A program made the translations under genes and the position numbers. The notes beneath the pieces are model-generated. The model was not told where the DNA came from. It searched no databases and worked only from the letters and a program-made list of their open reading frames with translations. From positions 9,301,471 through 9,365,470 of the forward strand of contig CM034304.1 of assembly GCA_019925795.1 (NCBI GenBank): a DNA stretch of 64,000 bases, in the 5' to 3' direction. This DNA is from Dendrobium chrysotoxum. Lineage: Eukaryota; Streptophyta; Magnoliopsida; Asparagales; Orchidaceae. Position 1 is the first letter of the stretch. The number at the start of each line of letters is the position of its first letter. This document shows, in pieces, positions 1 through 10,473 of this stretch.

Positions 1-153
1 TACTGCACGAATTAGATTGTACTGTAGAATATATTGAAGTTTCGTATAAAAGTTTTTCAATACTTCCAAGAGTTTTTTAAAATTACCAATTCACCCCCTC
101 TTGGTTAGCCTAGGGATGTAATTAATAGGTCTAACAACTTATTCATACTTTCA
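1..153 (+). repeat. 5' LTR, last 153 bp only
   Basis: This aligns with 10381-10554 of the 3' LTR, including the run before the C-tract and the terminal ...CTTTCA. It ends in CA two bases before the PBS. The C-tract here is only 5 C, against 28 C in the 3' LTR. Confidence 0.92.
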
Positions 154-155
154 AG

Positions 156-168
156 TGGTATCAGAGCC
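156..168 (+). other. Primer binding site, initiator Met-tRNA
   Basis: TGGTATCAGAGCC is complementary to the 3' end of plant initiator tRNA-Met and lies two bases after the LTR end. It is the standard minus-strand primer site of plant copia elements. Confidence 0.95.
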
Positions 169-211
169 AACTTCAAAAATTATTATTTAAATTACTTTTT
201 AAAATTCGATT

Positions 212-1944
212 ATGGTTAATTTTGGAAACCGAAACACTTTAGAAGGTTACTCGATCACTAGACCACCTTTGTTTGATAATATTCCATTTGATTTCTAGAA
301 AACTTGCATGTCTACTTTTTTACAATCACTTGACTATCGCATATGGATGTTAGTACAGGATGGTTATACTACACCTATTAGACTTATAGATGGTATTAGA
401 GTTGAAACACCATTTGCTGATTGGACTGTAGAAGAAAGGGATTTAGCATAATTAAATGCAAAATACTTGAATAGCTTTTTCTATGCTCCTAAATATGAAG
501 ACTATATGCATATTTTTACTTGTAAATCTGGAAAGGAAATTTAGGATAGACTTTGTATTACATATGAAGGTACAAATAAAGTGAAACAAATTAGATTGAA
601 TATTCTTTTACATGACTATAAACTCTTTCACATGAAACTAAATGAATCAATCTCTGATATGTATACTCAATTTACACATATATCCACTTCATTGCATGTC
701 TTAGGTAGTGAATTGGCGAATGCAAAAAAAGTGAACAAAATACTTCATTATTTGCCTACTACTTATGATGCAAAGATAACTACCATAACTGAATCAAAAG
801 ATTTAAATACATATTCTATTGACAATCTTCTTGGATCACTAATTGCTTACAAATAATCTGTGACTCAAAGATAGATTGATGCAGGTGACAAATGGAAGGA
901 GAATAATATAATATTGAAGGTGGATGGTTTAGATAGTGATCAGTCACTACCTGAGGATGAAGAAGACATTGCCTTAATGATAAGGCAGTTCAAAAGTTTC
1001 CTAAGGAGGAAGCAGAGAAGATGCCAACAATGGAACAAAGGTAAGTTCCATAAAAATGTTAAGGATTCTAATGATGTTATTTACTATGAGTGCAGGAAGC
1101 CAAGACACATAAAGACTGAGTGCCCCAATCTCAAAGCCAATCCTAGCAAAGAGAAAGCCGAGGAGAAACTAAAGGATAGAAGGGGTAAAAAGAAACTTCG
1201 TGAGCATTTTGGGTGGACTCAGCTTCAGATTCCTCAAAAATAGCACATGTAGAGGAATTCACAAATTTGTACTTGATGGCTGACAATCTTGATCATTTGG
1301 ATCAAGAGGAGGTATGTGACTTAACTTATAATAAATTATTTAAAGTTTTTGAGCGCATTCATTCTGCATATAGAAAACTAAAGAAACTGTATGCCAAACT
1401 AAATTTTGATTATTTAGAATTACAAAAAGAGTATGAAATCCTTAGGAAAGACTATGCATTAATTGATAGCAACCACATGACTTTGTTGGATGAATTTGAT
1501 GATTTAAATAAATAGCATGAACTTTTAAAATCATCACACACTAAACTTAAAAATGATTTCAAAACCTTTATGGATGAATCGAATAGTAGAGAGCATAACT
1601 TGAAGATTAAAAATTTGATTCTAGAAAGTGCTAATGCATATCTTGAGGTTAAGTTAAAAGCACTTGAGGAAAATAAGATTCCACCAAAACTTGAAGATTT
1701 TCACAAAATCTACCACAAGTTAATTAATTTAAAATCTAAAAGAAGATCTTATAGTGCACGTAGATTGGTGAATCCTTTCCCTAGAGTAAAGTATTTTTCT
1801 TATAGTATGATTCGACATATTTCTCACACTTATACTATTCATTGTAGAACACATTTAGTGTGGAGACTTAAGATACATAAAACACAGCATATCACACATG
1901 CATCTATTTTAAAATTGCCAAGAGGAGAACCCAAACTTGTTTGA
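212..1944 (+). pseudogene. gag of copy A (nucleocapsid region, broken)
   Basis: The ATG at 212 is followed by a copia-type gag (UBN2-like) sequence recognisable by motifs such as SITRPPLFD, STFLQSLDYR, ITYEGT, DLNTYSIDNLLGSLIAY. In-frame stops occur at 297, 449 and 542 and near 856, and a frameshift lies near 1210. A zinc knuckle at about 1087-1130 reads Y-x2-C-x4-H-x4-C, with the first Cys replaced by Tyr. It is followed by about 200 residues rich in Leu, Lys and Glu with heptad-like spacing (probable coiled coil, about 1250-1700). A second, badly damaged knuckle lies near 1795-1840. The product would have packaged element RNA into virus-like particles. Homology to copy B gag (62170-64000) runs along the whole length. 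Confidence 0.88.
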
Positions 1945-2006
1945 GTTCTCAAGTCTAATATTTGATAATTTTATAGGAACACTCTCACACAAGACCTCAT
2001 GAGAGC

Positions 2007-2520
2007 ATTTGGTACCTGGATAGCGGCTGTTCAAAGCATATGACTGGAGATGCAAATCAATTCATATCGCTGGAAGCTATGAATGGAGACAAGGTTACAC
2101 TTGGAGATAATACCACTAAGAGAGTGGTAGGTACATGTATGATTGGAAACTCAAGAAATTTTGTGATTGAAAATATTCTGTTAGTAGAAGGCTTAAAACA
2201 TAATCTATTCAGCATAAGTCAACTATGCGATTAAGGTTATCATATAAAATTCTTTCCTACTAGCTGTATTATTAGTCAAAATGGAGTTGTTATGTTGAAT
2301 GGTGATAGAGTAAATAATGTTTACATGCTAGATTTGAATCTTCTACTACTTTTTGTTTGAAAATTATATCTGATGAGTCATGGTTATGGCATAGAAGACT
2401 TTATCACGCTAGCATTAAAAATCTTAGGAAAATCACCTAAAAAGAGTTAGTTAGAGGAGTACCCAAATTAGACTTTTTAAAAGATCATTTATATGATGCA
2501 TGTCAATTAGAAAAATAAGT
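2007..2520 (+). pseudogene. Copia protease and GAG-pre-integrase region of copy A
   Basis: The frame opening near 2010 reads WYLDSGCSKHMTGD; D-S-G is the aspartic protease motif and the Cys/His residues around it are typical of plant copia elements. The following residues (NQFISLEA...LGDNTT...LKHNLFSISQLC) match the protease/pre-integrase linker. A stop at 2223 and a frameshift near 2345 interrupt it. The pre-integrase HHCC zinc region follows, with HRRLYHAS and YDACQ recognisable but Cys changed to Tyr in places. In-frame stops at 2438-2440 and 2516-2518 occur at the same codons in copy B. Confidence 0.85.
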
Positions 2521-3448
2521 GAAATCCTCCTTTAATTTAATCAAGGAAGTTAGGACTAGTAAGCCCTTAGAAATTCTTCACATGGATCTCTTTGGACATG
2601 TTAGTATCTTAAGTCTAGGGGGAAAAAGGTTTGGGTATATAATTGTTGATGATTATTCAAGATTCATATGGATTGGATTTTTGAATCATAAAAGTGAATC
2701 ATTTGAGGAGTTTAGAGACTTTGCCACTTGGATTCGGAGAAAATTAGGGTTTGAAATTGTTACTATCCAAAGTGATCATGAGGGAGAATTTGAAAATGAA
2801 TTATTTGATGATTTTTATAAATCCCATGGAATAGATCATAACTTCTCAGCTTCTAGGACACCTCAGTAGAATGGAGTAGTTGAGAGAAAGAATATGACAT
2901 TAATTGAAACTGCTAGAGCCATGTTGGCAGAATATTCACTTCCAAAATATTTTTGGGCTGAAGTAGTTAGCACCGCATGCTATGTGTTAAATAGGGTGTA
3001 CATTAGATCAAAATTAAATAAAACACCCTATGAACTTCTTAAAGGAAGAATTCTCAACCTCTCACATCTACATATTTTTGGATGTAAAGTGTTCATACAT
3101 AATAATAGAAAAACTCTCTTAACAAAATTTGATCCTAATTCTGATGAAGGAATTTTTCTAGGATATTCAAGTGTTGGAAAATCCTATAGAGTTTTTAATA
3201 GAAGGACATTGGTAGTTGAGGAGACCACTCATGTTGTTTTTAATGAATTTGATAATTCTAGAGGGTCTAGATTGGATGAAGATGAAGTTGATGAAATAAC
3301 TCAAGGACTTGAAAATGTAAAAGTGGAAGAACGGGTTGAAAATCAAGAAGAAAATGAATTGCCTGGAGAATGGAATTATCCCAAGAGTCATCCTAAAGAG
3401 TTAATTTTAGGAGACCCAAGTGAAGGAGTTAGACTAGGCATGGTTTGA
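2519..3448 (+). pseudogene. Integrase core of copy A
   Basis: rve-type integrase sequence: LHMDLFGHVS with the first catalytic Asp, TIQSDHEGEFEN with the second Asp, and the Glu region near NGVVERKN. A TAG at 2867 interrupts the usual TPQQNG motif. Downstream are the conserved copia blocks MLAEYSLPKYFWAEVV, YVLNRV, KTPYELL, FGCKVF and FLGYSS. The 3' part is duplicated in tandem with a 474-bp offset, and a one-base loss near 3430 puts the first duplicate out of frame. It would have inserted element cDNA into host DNA but is non-functional here. Confidence 0.88.
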
Positions 3449-4004
3449 GAAAAGAAGTCAATCATTCAGCCTTTATTTTAATGATTGAACCCAATAATAT
3501 AAATCAAGCACTTTTGGATGAATCTTAGGATAATTCCATTCTCTCATGTTTTTGGATGTAAAGTGTTCATACATAATAATGGAAAAACTCTCTTAGGAAA
3601 ATTTGATCCTAAATCTGATGAAAAATTTTTTCTAGGATATTCAAGTGTTGGAAAATCCTATAGAGTTTTTAATAGAAGGGCAATGGTAGTTGAGGAGACC
3701 ACTTATATTATTTTTGATGAATCTGATAATTCTTGAGGGTCTAGGTTGGATGAAGATGAAGTTGATGAAATAACCCAAGGACTTGAAAATATAAAAGTGA
3801 AAGAAAGGGTTGAAAATCAAGAAGAAAATGAATTGCCTAGAGAATGAAATTATCCCAAGAGTTATCCTAAAGAGTTGATTTTAGGAGACCCAAGTGAAGG
3901 AGTTAGGACTAGGCATGGTTTGAGGAAAGAAGTCAATCATTTAGCCTTTATTTCAATGATTGAACCCACTAATATAAATCAAGCACTTTTTGATGAATTT
4001 TGGA
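3070..4004 (+). repeat. Tandem duplication of the integrase/RT linker, 474-bp offset
   Basis: The stretch beginning TTTTTGGATGTAAAG at 3075 recurs at 3549. About 460 bp are repeated, through GGATATTCAAGTGTTGG, the acidic linker and AATCAAGCACTTTT. The copies differ at a few per cent of sites, so the duplication is old. Copy B has only one version of this region. Confidence 0.9.
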
Positions 4005-4014
4005 TTTTGTCCAT

Positions 4015-5492
4015 GCAAGAAGAATTGAATCAATTTATAAGAAATGATGATTGAGAGTTAATTGAAAGGCCAAAGTATTAAAGTGTAGTTGGGACTAAGT
4101 GAGTGTTCAAAAAAAAATGAACGATTCAGGGGTTGTGATTAGAAATAAGGCTAGATTGGTAGCTAAGGGGTATAATCAAATAGAAGGGATTGATTTTAAG
4201 GAGACATTTGCCCCTGTAGCAAGACATGAAGTAATTAGGATTTTATTAGCCTTTTCATATTTTAAATGTTTTAAATTGTATCAAATGGATGTTAAAAGTG
4301 CCTTTTTGAATGAGGTCATAGAAGAGGATGTTTATGTTGAGCAACCTCCAGGTTTGGAAAATTCTAAATTTCCTAATCATGTTTTCAAATTGAAAAAGCA
4401 TTATATAGACTAAAACAGGCACTTAGGACGTGGTATGAGAGGTTAAACAATTTTCTATTAAAAGGATTACTTGTTAAATGAAGTATGGAGACCACTCTCT
4501 TTTTGAAAAGAATAGAAAATGAAATACTCATTGTTCAAATATATGTGGATGATATCATTTTTGGATCAACTGATAAAAATCTATATGATAAATTTTTAAA
4601 AATAATGAGCAGTGAATTTGAGATGAGTTTGATGGGAGACTTGAGTTATTTCTTTGGTTTTAGTATAAAATAAAATGAGGAAGGAACTTTTCTTAGTCAG
4701 CCTAAGTATGTTAAGGACATCCTCAAAAAGTATGAAATGGATAATGCTAAACCAGTTATTACACCCATAAGTTCCTCAGTATAGTTAGATAAGGACCCTA
4801 AGGGAAAATCTGTTGATCAAAAGAAGTTTAGAGGAATAATTTGATCATTGCTTTACTTGACAGCTAGCAGACTAGACATTCTGGTTAGTGTTTGCTTATG
4901 TGTTAGATTTCAATCTAATCCAAAGGAATCACATTTGACATCAGTGAAAAGAATATTGAGATATCATTTGGGAACTCAAAACTTAGGGATTTAGTATCCT
5001 AAGCATAACTCTTCATTTGAAATAATTGGATATTCAGATTTAAATTTTGCAGGCTGCAGGGTTGATTGAAAAAGTACATCTGAAACTTATCAATTTATTG
5101 GAAATTCTTTAGTATCTTGGTCCAGTAGGAAACAAAATTCAGTAGTACTTTATACTGCTGAAGCAGAATATATTATCTTAAGTAGTTGTGTGGCACAGGT
5201 GCTTTGGTTGAAACAATAATTAGTTGACTTAGGACTTTTTATTGGCATAATTCTAATCTTTTATGATAACACTAGTGCCATATGCATCTCAAAGAATCCT
5301 TTTCAATACTCTAGAACCAAGCATATTGATGTAAGGCATTATTTTATAAGAGATCATGTAACGAGAGACGTAATTGAATTACATCATGTCGCTACTAAAG
5401 ATCAACTTGCAGACATTTTCACAAAACCACTGGCATTTGACACTTTTAGCATGTTAAGGATAAGGCTAGGTGTGATTAATCTTAATACATGA
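4015..5492 (+). pseudogene. Reverse transcriptase and RNase H of copy A
   Basis: RT_2-type copia polymerase. Visible blocks are ARLVAKGYNQIEGIDFKETFAPVAR, split here by an A-run frameshift before it; KLYQMDVKSAFLN; and the catalytic IYVDDIIFGS near 4540. The RNase H part contains TAEAEYI and the DNTSAICISKNP and HIDVRHYFIRDHV-like blocks, ending near 5492. Stops lie at 4052, 4079, 4100, 4671 and about 4842, 4991, 5068 and 5217, with several frame changes. Three of these stops (4052, 4079, 5217) coincide with stops in copy B. Confidence 0.88.
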
Positions 5493-5701
5493 TTGAAAAT
5501 TCTGCAAATTTATTTTGTATGTGATTGTGGGTTTGTTTATGTCAAGTGTGTGTAGTATAGGTTGTAAGTTTTTATTTTGTTGTGTTTTTATTATATAAGT
5601 TGTATTGTCTTTTTATTATTTGTATGTTATGTAAAAAATGAAAAATATTTCACTTTGAAAAGTTTTTGAGTTTTTCCTTATAGTTTGGGTTTTTGCTATT
5701 T
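5493..5701 (+). other. T/G-rich spacer after pol, copy A
   Basis: No coding potential is visible. The sequence is rich in TTTGT and TATT and separates the pol stop from the paired-palindrome array. Confidence 0.6.
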
Positions 5702-6295
5702 TCATACTGTATGAAATTATTTTGTACGATACGAATTCTGTAGCATGTGCATGAGAATCTATAGAGTTGAGGAGATGAAACTGTGTTTGCATAGTCTATT
5801 CATACTATACGATGACATCATTATACCATACGATATGTACAGGTTCGTCTGTATGAATGGGGATACATTTTTGGTTAGTGTCAACTATTATTGATGATCG
5901 TACGTACGAACACATCATTCATCTATATGATCATTATAGCCGATTTGGATTAGGACGAACCTAACCGTCGCTGAACGATCTTTAATATTCTGATCATCCC
6001 GAAAAAAATATCTGTTCGACTATATGATCAATGTGTTATCTTTTCACGAGGACGACCCCAACCATTCCTGGACGACCATTCATTTTCTAATCGTCCCGAA
6101 CGAACACGTCATCGCTTATATGATCGTCAATCAAAAAGCCTGTACGAAAGGATGCCTCAGGAAGAGCACTTTATGAAAAGCCATTTTTTGTCAGTTTTTA
6201 TTCGTATGTATGAATTCACCTTCATACTATACGATCTATTAATCGTACATACGATCGCTTAATCATACATACGATCATTTTTTTGTACTATACGA
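5702..6295 (+). promoter_or_regulatory. Paired GTAC-palindrome array upstream of the 3' ORF, copy A
   Basis: Near-palindromes of the form TCRTACWRTAYGA begin at 5702 and 5722; 5800 and 5821; and 6222, 6243, 6263 and 6283. Start-to-start spacing within groups is 20 or 21 bp. Many half-sites show CG to TG/CA changes, as expected from decay of methylated CpG. The last site ends 14 bp before TTTAAAT (6309-6315), which aligns with the TATAAAT of copy B, and 87 bp before the probable start of the 3' ORF. The arrangement is seen directly; its role as an upstream control region is inferred from its repetition in copy B and in the LTRs. Confidence 0.6.
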
Positions 6296-6381
6296 TCAAT
6301 TATTATTCTTTAAATTGGAGAGGTTTAACTGTCATTTTCTTCACATTTTCTTTCAAACCTTCAAACCTTTAATTCTAAAGA

Positions 6382-7476
6382 ATAGCTAGCAGTAGAAAGC
6401 GTGCACGAGGGTCTAAGGCTTCCTCATCTAGAGCTGAGAGAGACGATGATTTCCTATCAAAGGAAAATGAAGAAGCATTTAATAGGTATTGTGCAGCAAA
6501 GATTATAGCTTCTTGGGTCCTAATTCAATCTGATCTAAATTTCTCTGTCATGCCCCTTTTTGTTGCAACCCAGTTGTCCTTCATTTTGACTCTGATCCAT
6601 GCCTATAATAAGGAAACTTTTCAAATCTTTCTAGCCAATATGAGATTTAGTGAGGATCATTCGAGAGTTAGTTATTATATCTTTAAATAAAGAGTCCAAA
6701 TAACAAAAGAAGACTTAGGAGCTTTTCTGCATCTTAGATCCCAAAGGGTTAGGGTGCATACCTTATCTTCTAGAACCAATTATGATTGGAGTGAAGTGAA
6801 CCAAACTCTGAGAGGAGTTCGTCAAGTCACTCATTTACCTCGAGTATACACCCTAAACCAAAATGCTAGGATCATACAGCATGTTTTGAGAACCTCAATC
6901 ATTCATAAAGCTAGTGATAGAGTCAATATGACCCCTCTTTTGTCGACTGTAATGTATCTCATTTTGACTGAACAACCATTTGATGAAGCCCAACTCATGA
7001 TGGACTATATTCATAACCTTTCTGATATTAGGCATCCTAGCAGTAAGAGGAAAAAAAATGTGGCATTAGGTCATCTGATCACCTATGTTCTTGAAAAGAA
7101 ATACAATCTCATTCATCCTGAACCTCCCACTAAATTTCCCATCTTCTTCATGAATGCCTCTTTTCGATCATTATTTCACCAAGATTCAGGGGAAGAAGAT
7201 TCTGAGGAAGAAGGGGGAGCTCCTGCACCTGCACCTACACCTAGACCTGATCAAAACTTTTTTCAGGATATGGTCCAGCATTTTGATCATCTTGATCAAA
7301 GGTTTGATAATTTAGAGGGTCATCTAAAGATGCAGGATGATAGATATAATGAAGATAGAGGGTGGATTCAAGACCAGTTTGAGTCAGTGAACACCAATAT
7401 TGCCACTATCAATAGCTATTTTGCTATGTTTACTGCTCCACCACGACCTCCAGATCAGGGTCCTCCGAATTACTAG
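6382..7476 (+). pseudogene. Extra 3' ORF of copy A (env-like / putative plant transposon protein)
   Basis: An open frame of about 364 codons with only one stop (TAA at 6688). The probable start is at 6382, where ATA stands in place of ATG followed by A-S-S-R-K-R-A-R. The N-terminus is basic and Ser-rich. The central domain carries the blocks YDW, TLR, LNQNAR, IQHVLRTSII, TPLLS and DYIH that are shared with copy B. An acidic stretch (EEDSEEE), an Ala/Pro-rich linker and a C-terminal region with coiled-coil character follow, then a Pro-rich tail. This resembles the 'putative plant transposon protein' family found after pol in SIRE-type elements; I see no signal peptide or membrane helix supporting a true envelope. 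It is much less damaged than pol in the same copy. Function unknown. Confidence 0.8.
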
Positions 7477-8016
7477 TGATGATTTGTTGTTTGTTTGGTT
7501 TGGTATTTGGTTGTCTTTGTTGTTCTTCTAGGCTTATTTGTTATGGTTGTTGTTGTTGTTGTTGGTTATGTTTTATTATTTCTTTAGTTGTATGACTGTT
7601 GTACTCGCAGGCTTTGATATTTTATGAGTTGACTTGAATGTAAGCTTGCTACATGATATGTTTAATGGAATTGAAAAAGTTATGTTTCTATGTATATTGT
7701 TATATGATTGTGATTATGACTAGAAATGTTTTAATTTTTATCACTCAAACGTAGTTGATTAACTTTATAAAATTGATTGAATTTAGTCTATAATAGTAAT
7801 TTTTGTGCATAATCTTGTTTCTCAAAATATTTAGATTACATTATGACTTGGTGTAGATTGGAAGATCTTTCTTTTATATTATTTTTAGACATGTATTACT
7901 TAGCCTAAATTATTGCATATTTGATGTCTTAATATTGCTCTTATTTCTATCTCAAAGTGTTCATTATTGTATTTGTGTTTAAGAGATTGTGTTTTTGGAA
8001 AGAATTCTTTTTTGTA

Positions 8017-8182
8017 GGCACAAAATGAGCCTAAAAATAAAAATATGCATAAAGTGTGCCACAAATTTAAAAAGATGCGCAATTTCGCCAAATTATAAAA
8101 GGACACAAAATAAGCCCAAAGTTGACAAGATGCATAAAGTGTGCCATTCAATTTGAAAAGATGCGCAATGTCGCCAATCGTT
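8017..8182 (+). repeat. 85-bp tandem duplication
   Basis: ATGCATAAAGTGTGCC at 8045 recurs at 8130, and the flanking GGCACAAAATGAGCC / GGACACAAAATAAGCC segments are also repeated. Two imperfect units are present; no counterpart was noticed in copy B. Confidence 0.75.
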
Positions 8183-8458
8183 CTTTCCTTTAACATGTAT
8201 TTTTAATTACACTAATCAATGATCGTCACTATTGAATTAGAAAAATAGTAATTTTATTTCGTTATTTTTGCAATAATTGTGGTTATATAATACGTCTATT
8301 ACATTACTAACATAGATCAACTTCTCTTATCCTTGTTATTATGTGATTTAAAATATTTTGAGTCATTACTTTTTGCATATGATTTTAATATTGTAGCTAA
8401 CTTTCATTTAACATTATTTTAATCATCAACTACTTTGATTGTTTCCCTTTTTATTGTT

Positions 8459-8472
8459 GTCAAAAGGGGGAG
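8459..8472 (+). other. Internal polypurine tract-like site, copy A
   Basis: GTCAAAAGGGGGAG lies about 280 bp before the 3' LTR, separate from the LTR-adjacent PPT. The identical 14-mer occurs in copy B (57224-57237), also a little over 200 bp from its LTR. It may be a second plus-strand primer. Confidence 0.55.
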
Positions 8473-8736
8473 TTTGGTATATTTGTATTGTTTGTTCTGT
8501 TTTATATTTTTGTGCATTTATCATGTGTGTGTTTATTTTTGTTTGATATGCAAGTTATGTGTGTATTTGTATGTGCTTGTTTTATCTTGTCTTTATCTCT
8601 AAATTTTTTTTCTTTTCTTATTATACCCCTTATTTCAAATAGATCATTTATTTAGGAGGAGCTTACGTTTAGGAGGAGCTTAGGAGAAAAATTATGTTTA
8701 CTTGTTAACTCAAATAATAATTATTTTTTCATCATC

Positions 8737-8750
8737 AAAAAGGGGGAGAA
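8737..8750 (+). other. Polypurine tract of copy A
   Basis: AAAAAGGGGGAGAA sits directly before the TGTTGAGA start of the 3' LTR. This is the standard position of the plus-strand primer. Confidence 0.93.
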
Positions 8751-9048
8751 TGTTGAGAATTGTGTAAATCTGTTTATTCAAATGAGTTGTTTTGATGATT
8801 ACAAAAGCTTATTATTTATTTATTATTTCTCCTAACAAATATTGGAATTTCTATTTTGTGTGTACTAACATGTCTTTCAAGAAATTCATACTCCAGACTA
8901 CTGAAGACTTCAAGTTAATTTGTTAGAGTTTATTATAAGTGAAGTCTGTAATTTTTATTTTTCTTGAGTCTGAGAGAGTGTGATTGTAAGTTGGATAACT
9001 GTGCACGCGCACACTAGGGGAGTGAGATAAATTTTTTTTTATAACTAA

Positions 9049-9715
9049 TCATACTGTACGATATGTGATCGTACGGGACAATTTATATTATTTCCCCTCT
9101 AATACAAACCTTTCTGGTCGAAAATTTTTTCAAAGTATGAATCATACAGTACGAAATTTTTTCGTACATCATTTTTCAGAGTACAAAATAGGAGCTCATA
9201 CTGTTCATACTAGATCGTACAGGACGAACAGTTTAATATTTTGAACTGATCATACAGTATGATTTTTGTTCGTATATCATTTTCCATAGTACAAAATATG
9301 GGGTTCACAGGTTCGTACAGCATCATACGGGACAAATTGTTCAATTTTTGAACTGTTCATACAGTATGAAATTGTTTCGTATACTATTTTCCAGAGTACA
9401 AAATATGGGGTTCACAGGTTTGTACAGCATCGTATAGGATGAACCGTTTAATTTTTTGAACTATTCATACAGTACGAAATTGTTTCGTATAGCATTTTTC
9501 AGAGTACAAAATATGAGGTTCATAGGTTCGTACAGCATCGTACGGGACGAACCGTTCAATTTTTGAAATTGTTCCTACAGTACGAAATTATTTCGTATAC
9601 CATTTTTCAGAGTATGAAATCTGGGTCCTACAGGTTTGTACATAATTATACCGGATGAACATTCCATAGTTTAAACTGTTAGTACGGGACGATATTCGAT
9701 TGTACAGTATGATCT
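9049..9715 (+). promoter_or_regulatory. U3 array of GTAC palindromes in 107-108-bp tandem repeats
   Basis: The marker AGTACAAAAT (last unit AGTATGAAAT) begins at 9180, 9288, 9395, 9503 and 9611, giving periods of 108, 107, 108 and 108 bp. Each unit carries a TCATACAGTAYGA palindrome followed 20 bp later by a TTCGTA half-site (for example 9142/9162, 9250/9270, 9357/9377), and a second cluster of CGTAC/GGACGA half-sites. A first pair lies at 9049/9069. The array ends about 55 bp before the TATA box, where LTR enhancers usually lie. Enhancer function is inferred. Confidence 0.7.
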
Positions 9716-9768
9716 GACTTCGTCAAACTTGAAATTCTCAGTTTTTGGATGATTTTTCTTGTCCTTTG

Positions 9769-9776
9769 TATATAAG
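9769..9776 (+). promoter_or_regulatory. LTR TATA box, copy A
   Basis: TATATAAG inside TTTGTATATAAGGGTCC, about 1 kb into the LTR and downstream of the repeat array. It fits the LTR RNA polymerase II promoter. Confidence 0.75.
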
Positions 9777-10012
9777 GGTCCTAAAAACTAACTGCCCAAG
9801 ATGACTTCCACGAATTTCTGTTGAGTGGGCTTGAGGATTGTGTTTGGGAGAGTGTTTTGAGAGTGAAGAGTGGGAGATCTTGTGTAAGGAAATTGTGAGG
9901 GAATTCACAAGGTTGTCCAACTGTGAGGTTCTCTTTCTAGTTCATTAAAGTTCTTCCCAACCTTCTTAGAAAGCTTTTTGAAGACAATTGTCGAAGGAGG
10001 CTCGTTCTCTCG

Positions 10013-10128
10013 CATCACCAGGAGGGTGAGAAAGGATGTGTGGTACTCTGCCATCACCAGGAGGGTGAGAAAGGACGTGGGGTTCTCTGCCTTCACTAGG
10101 AGGGTGAAAAAGGATGACGGTTCTCTGC
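10013..10128 (+). repeat. 39-bp tandem repeat in the LTR leader
   Basis: CATCACCAGGAGGGTGAG starts at 10013 and 10052, and a variant (CTTCACTAGG) starts at 10091. Three units of 39 bp lie in the transcribed part of the LTR. The short ORFs on both strands here arise from the repeat. Confidence 0.8.
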
Positions 10129-10358
10129 CGCATCGGGTTGGTGGAAGAGAGTTTGTAAAGGCTTCTCCGCCTTGCTGTGGGGGCTAAAGGAGAGTCACTT
10201 GAGTATAGTGCAATACCTAGAGAAGGCGTCTCTAGGAAGTGGATGTAGGTCATGTTTGACCGAACCACTATAAATTCGGGTGTTCTCTATTCTTATTTTA
10301 TTTTCTGCTTTGTATTATATTTTTCTGTGGTTAACAAGTTTTAAATTTTCACATATGG

Positions 10359-10409
10359 TCATACTGTACGAATTGGATCGTACTGTACAAATTGGATCGT
10401 ACTGTACGA
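10359..10409 (+). promoter_or_regulatory. Three GTAC palindromes at 19-bp period, copy A LTR
   Basis: TCATACTGTACGA (10359), TCGTACTGTACAA (10378) and TCGTACTGTACGA (10397) are separated by exactly 19 bp. They lie downstream of the TATA box, in the transcribed part of the LTR. The first bases of the window are the decayed 5' LTR counterpart. Confidence 0.7.
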
Positions 10410-10473
10410 TATATTGAAGTTTCGTATAAAAGTTTTTCAAAACTTCCAAGAGTTTTTTAAAAGTACCAATTCA

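Larger units (their letters stand above)
7477..8736 (+). other. Non-coding 3' internal region of copy A
   Basis: AT-rich and without a credible gene. It contains TTG-rich stretches at 7490-7570, an 85-bp tandem duplication (8017-8182) and an additional polypurine tract (8459-8472), listed separately. Confidence 0.7.

Noticed and set aside
2438..5219. Genetic recoding or programmed readthrough of the shared stop codons
   Set aside because: The stops are TAA, TAG and TGA mixed with many unshared stops and frameshifts; decay explains them.
6382..7476. Calling the 3' ORF a true envelope glycoprotein
   Set aside because: No signal peptide or hydrophobic membrane segment was visible; only its position after pol is envelope-like.
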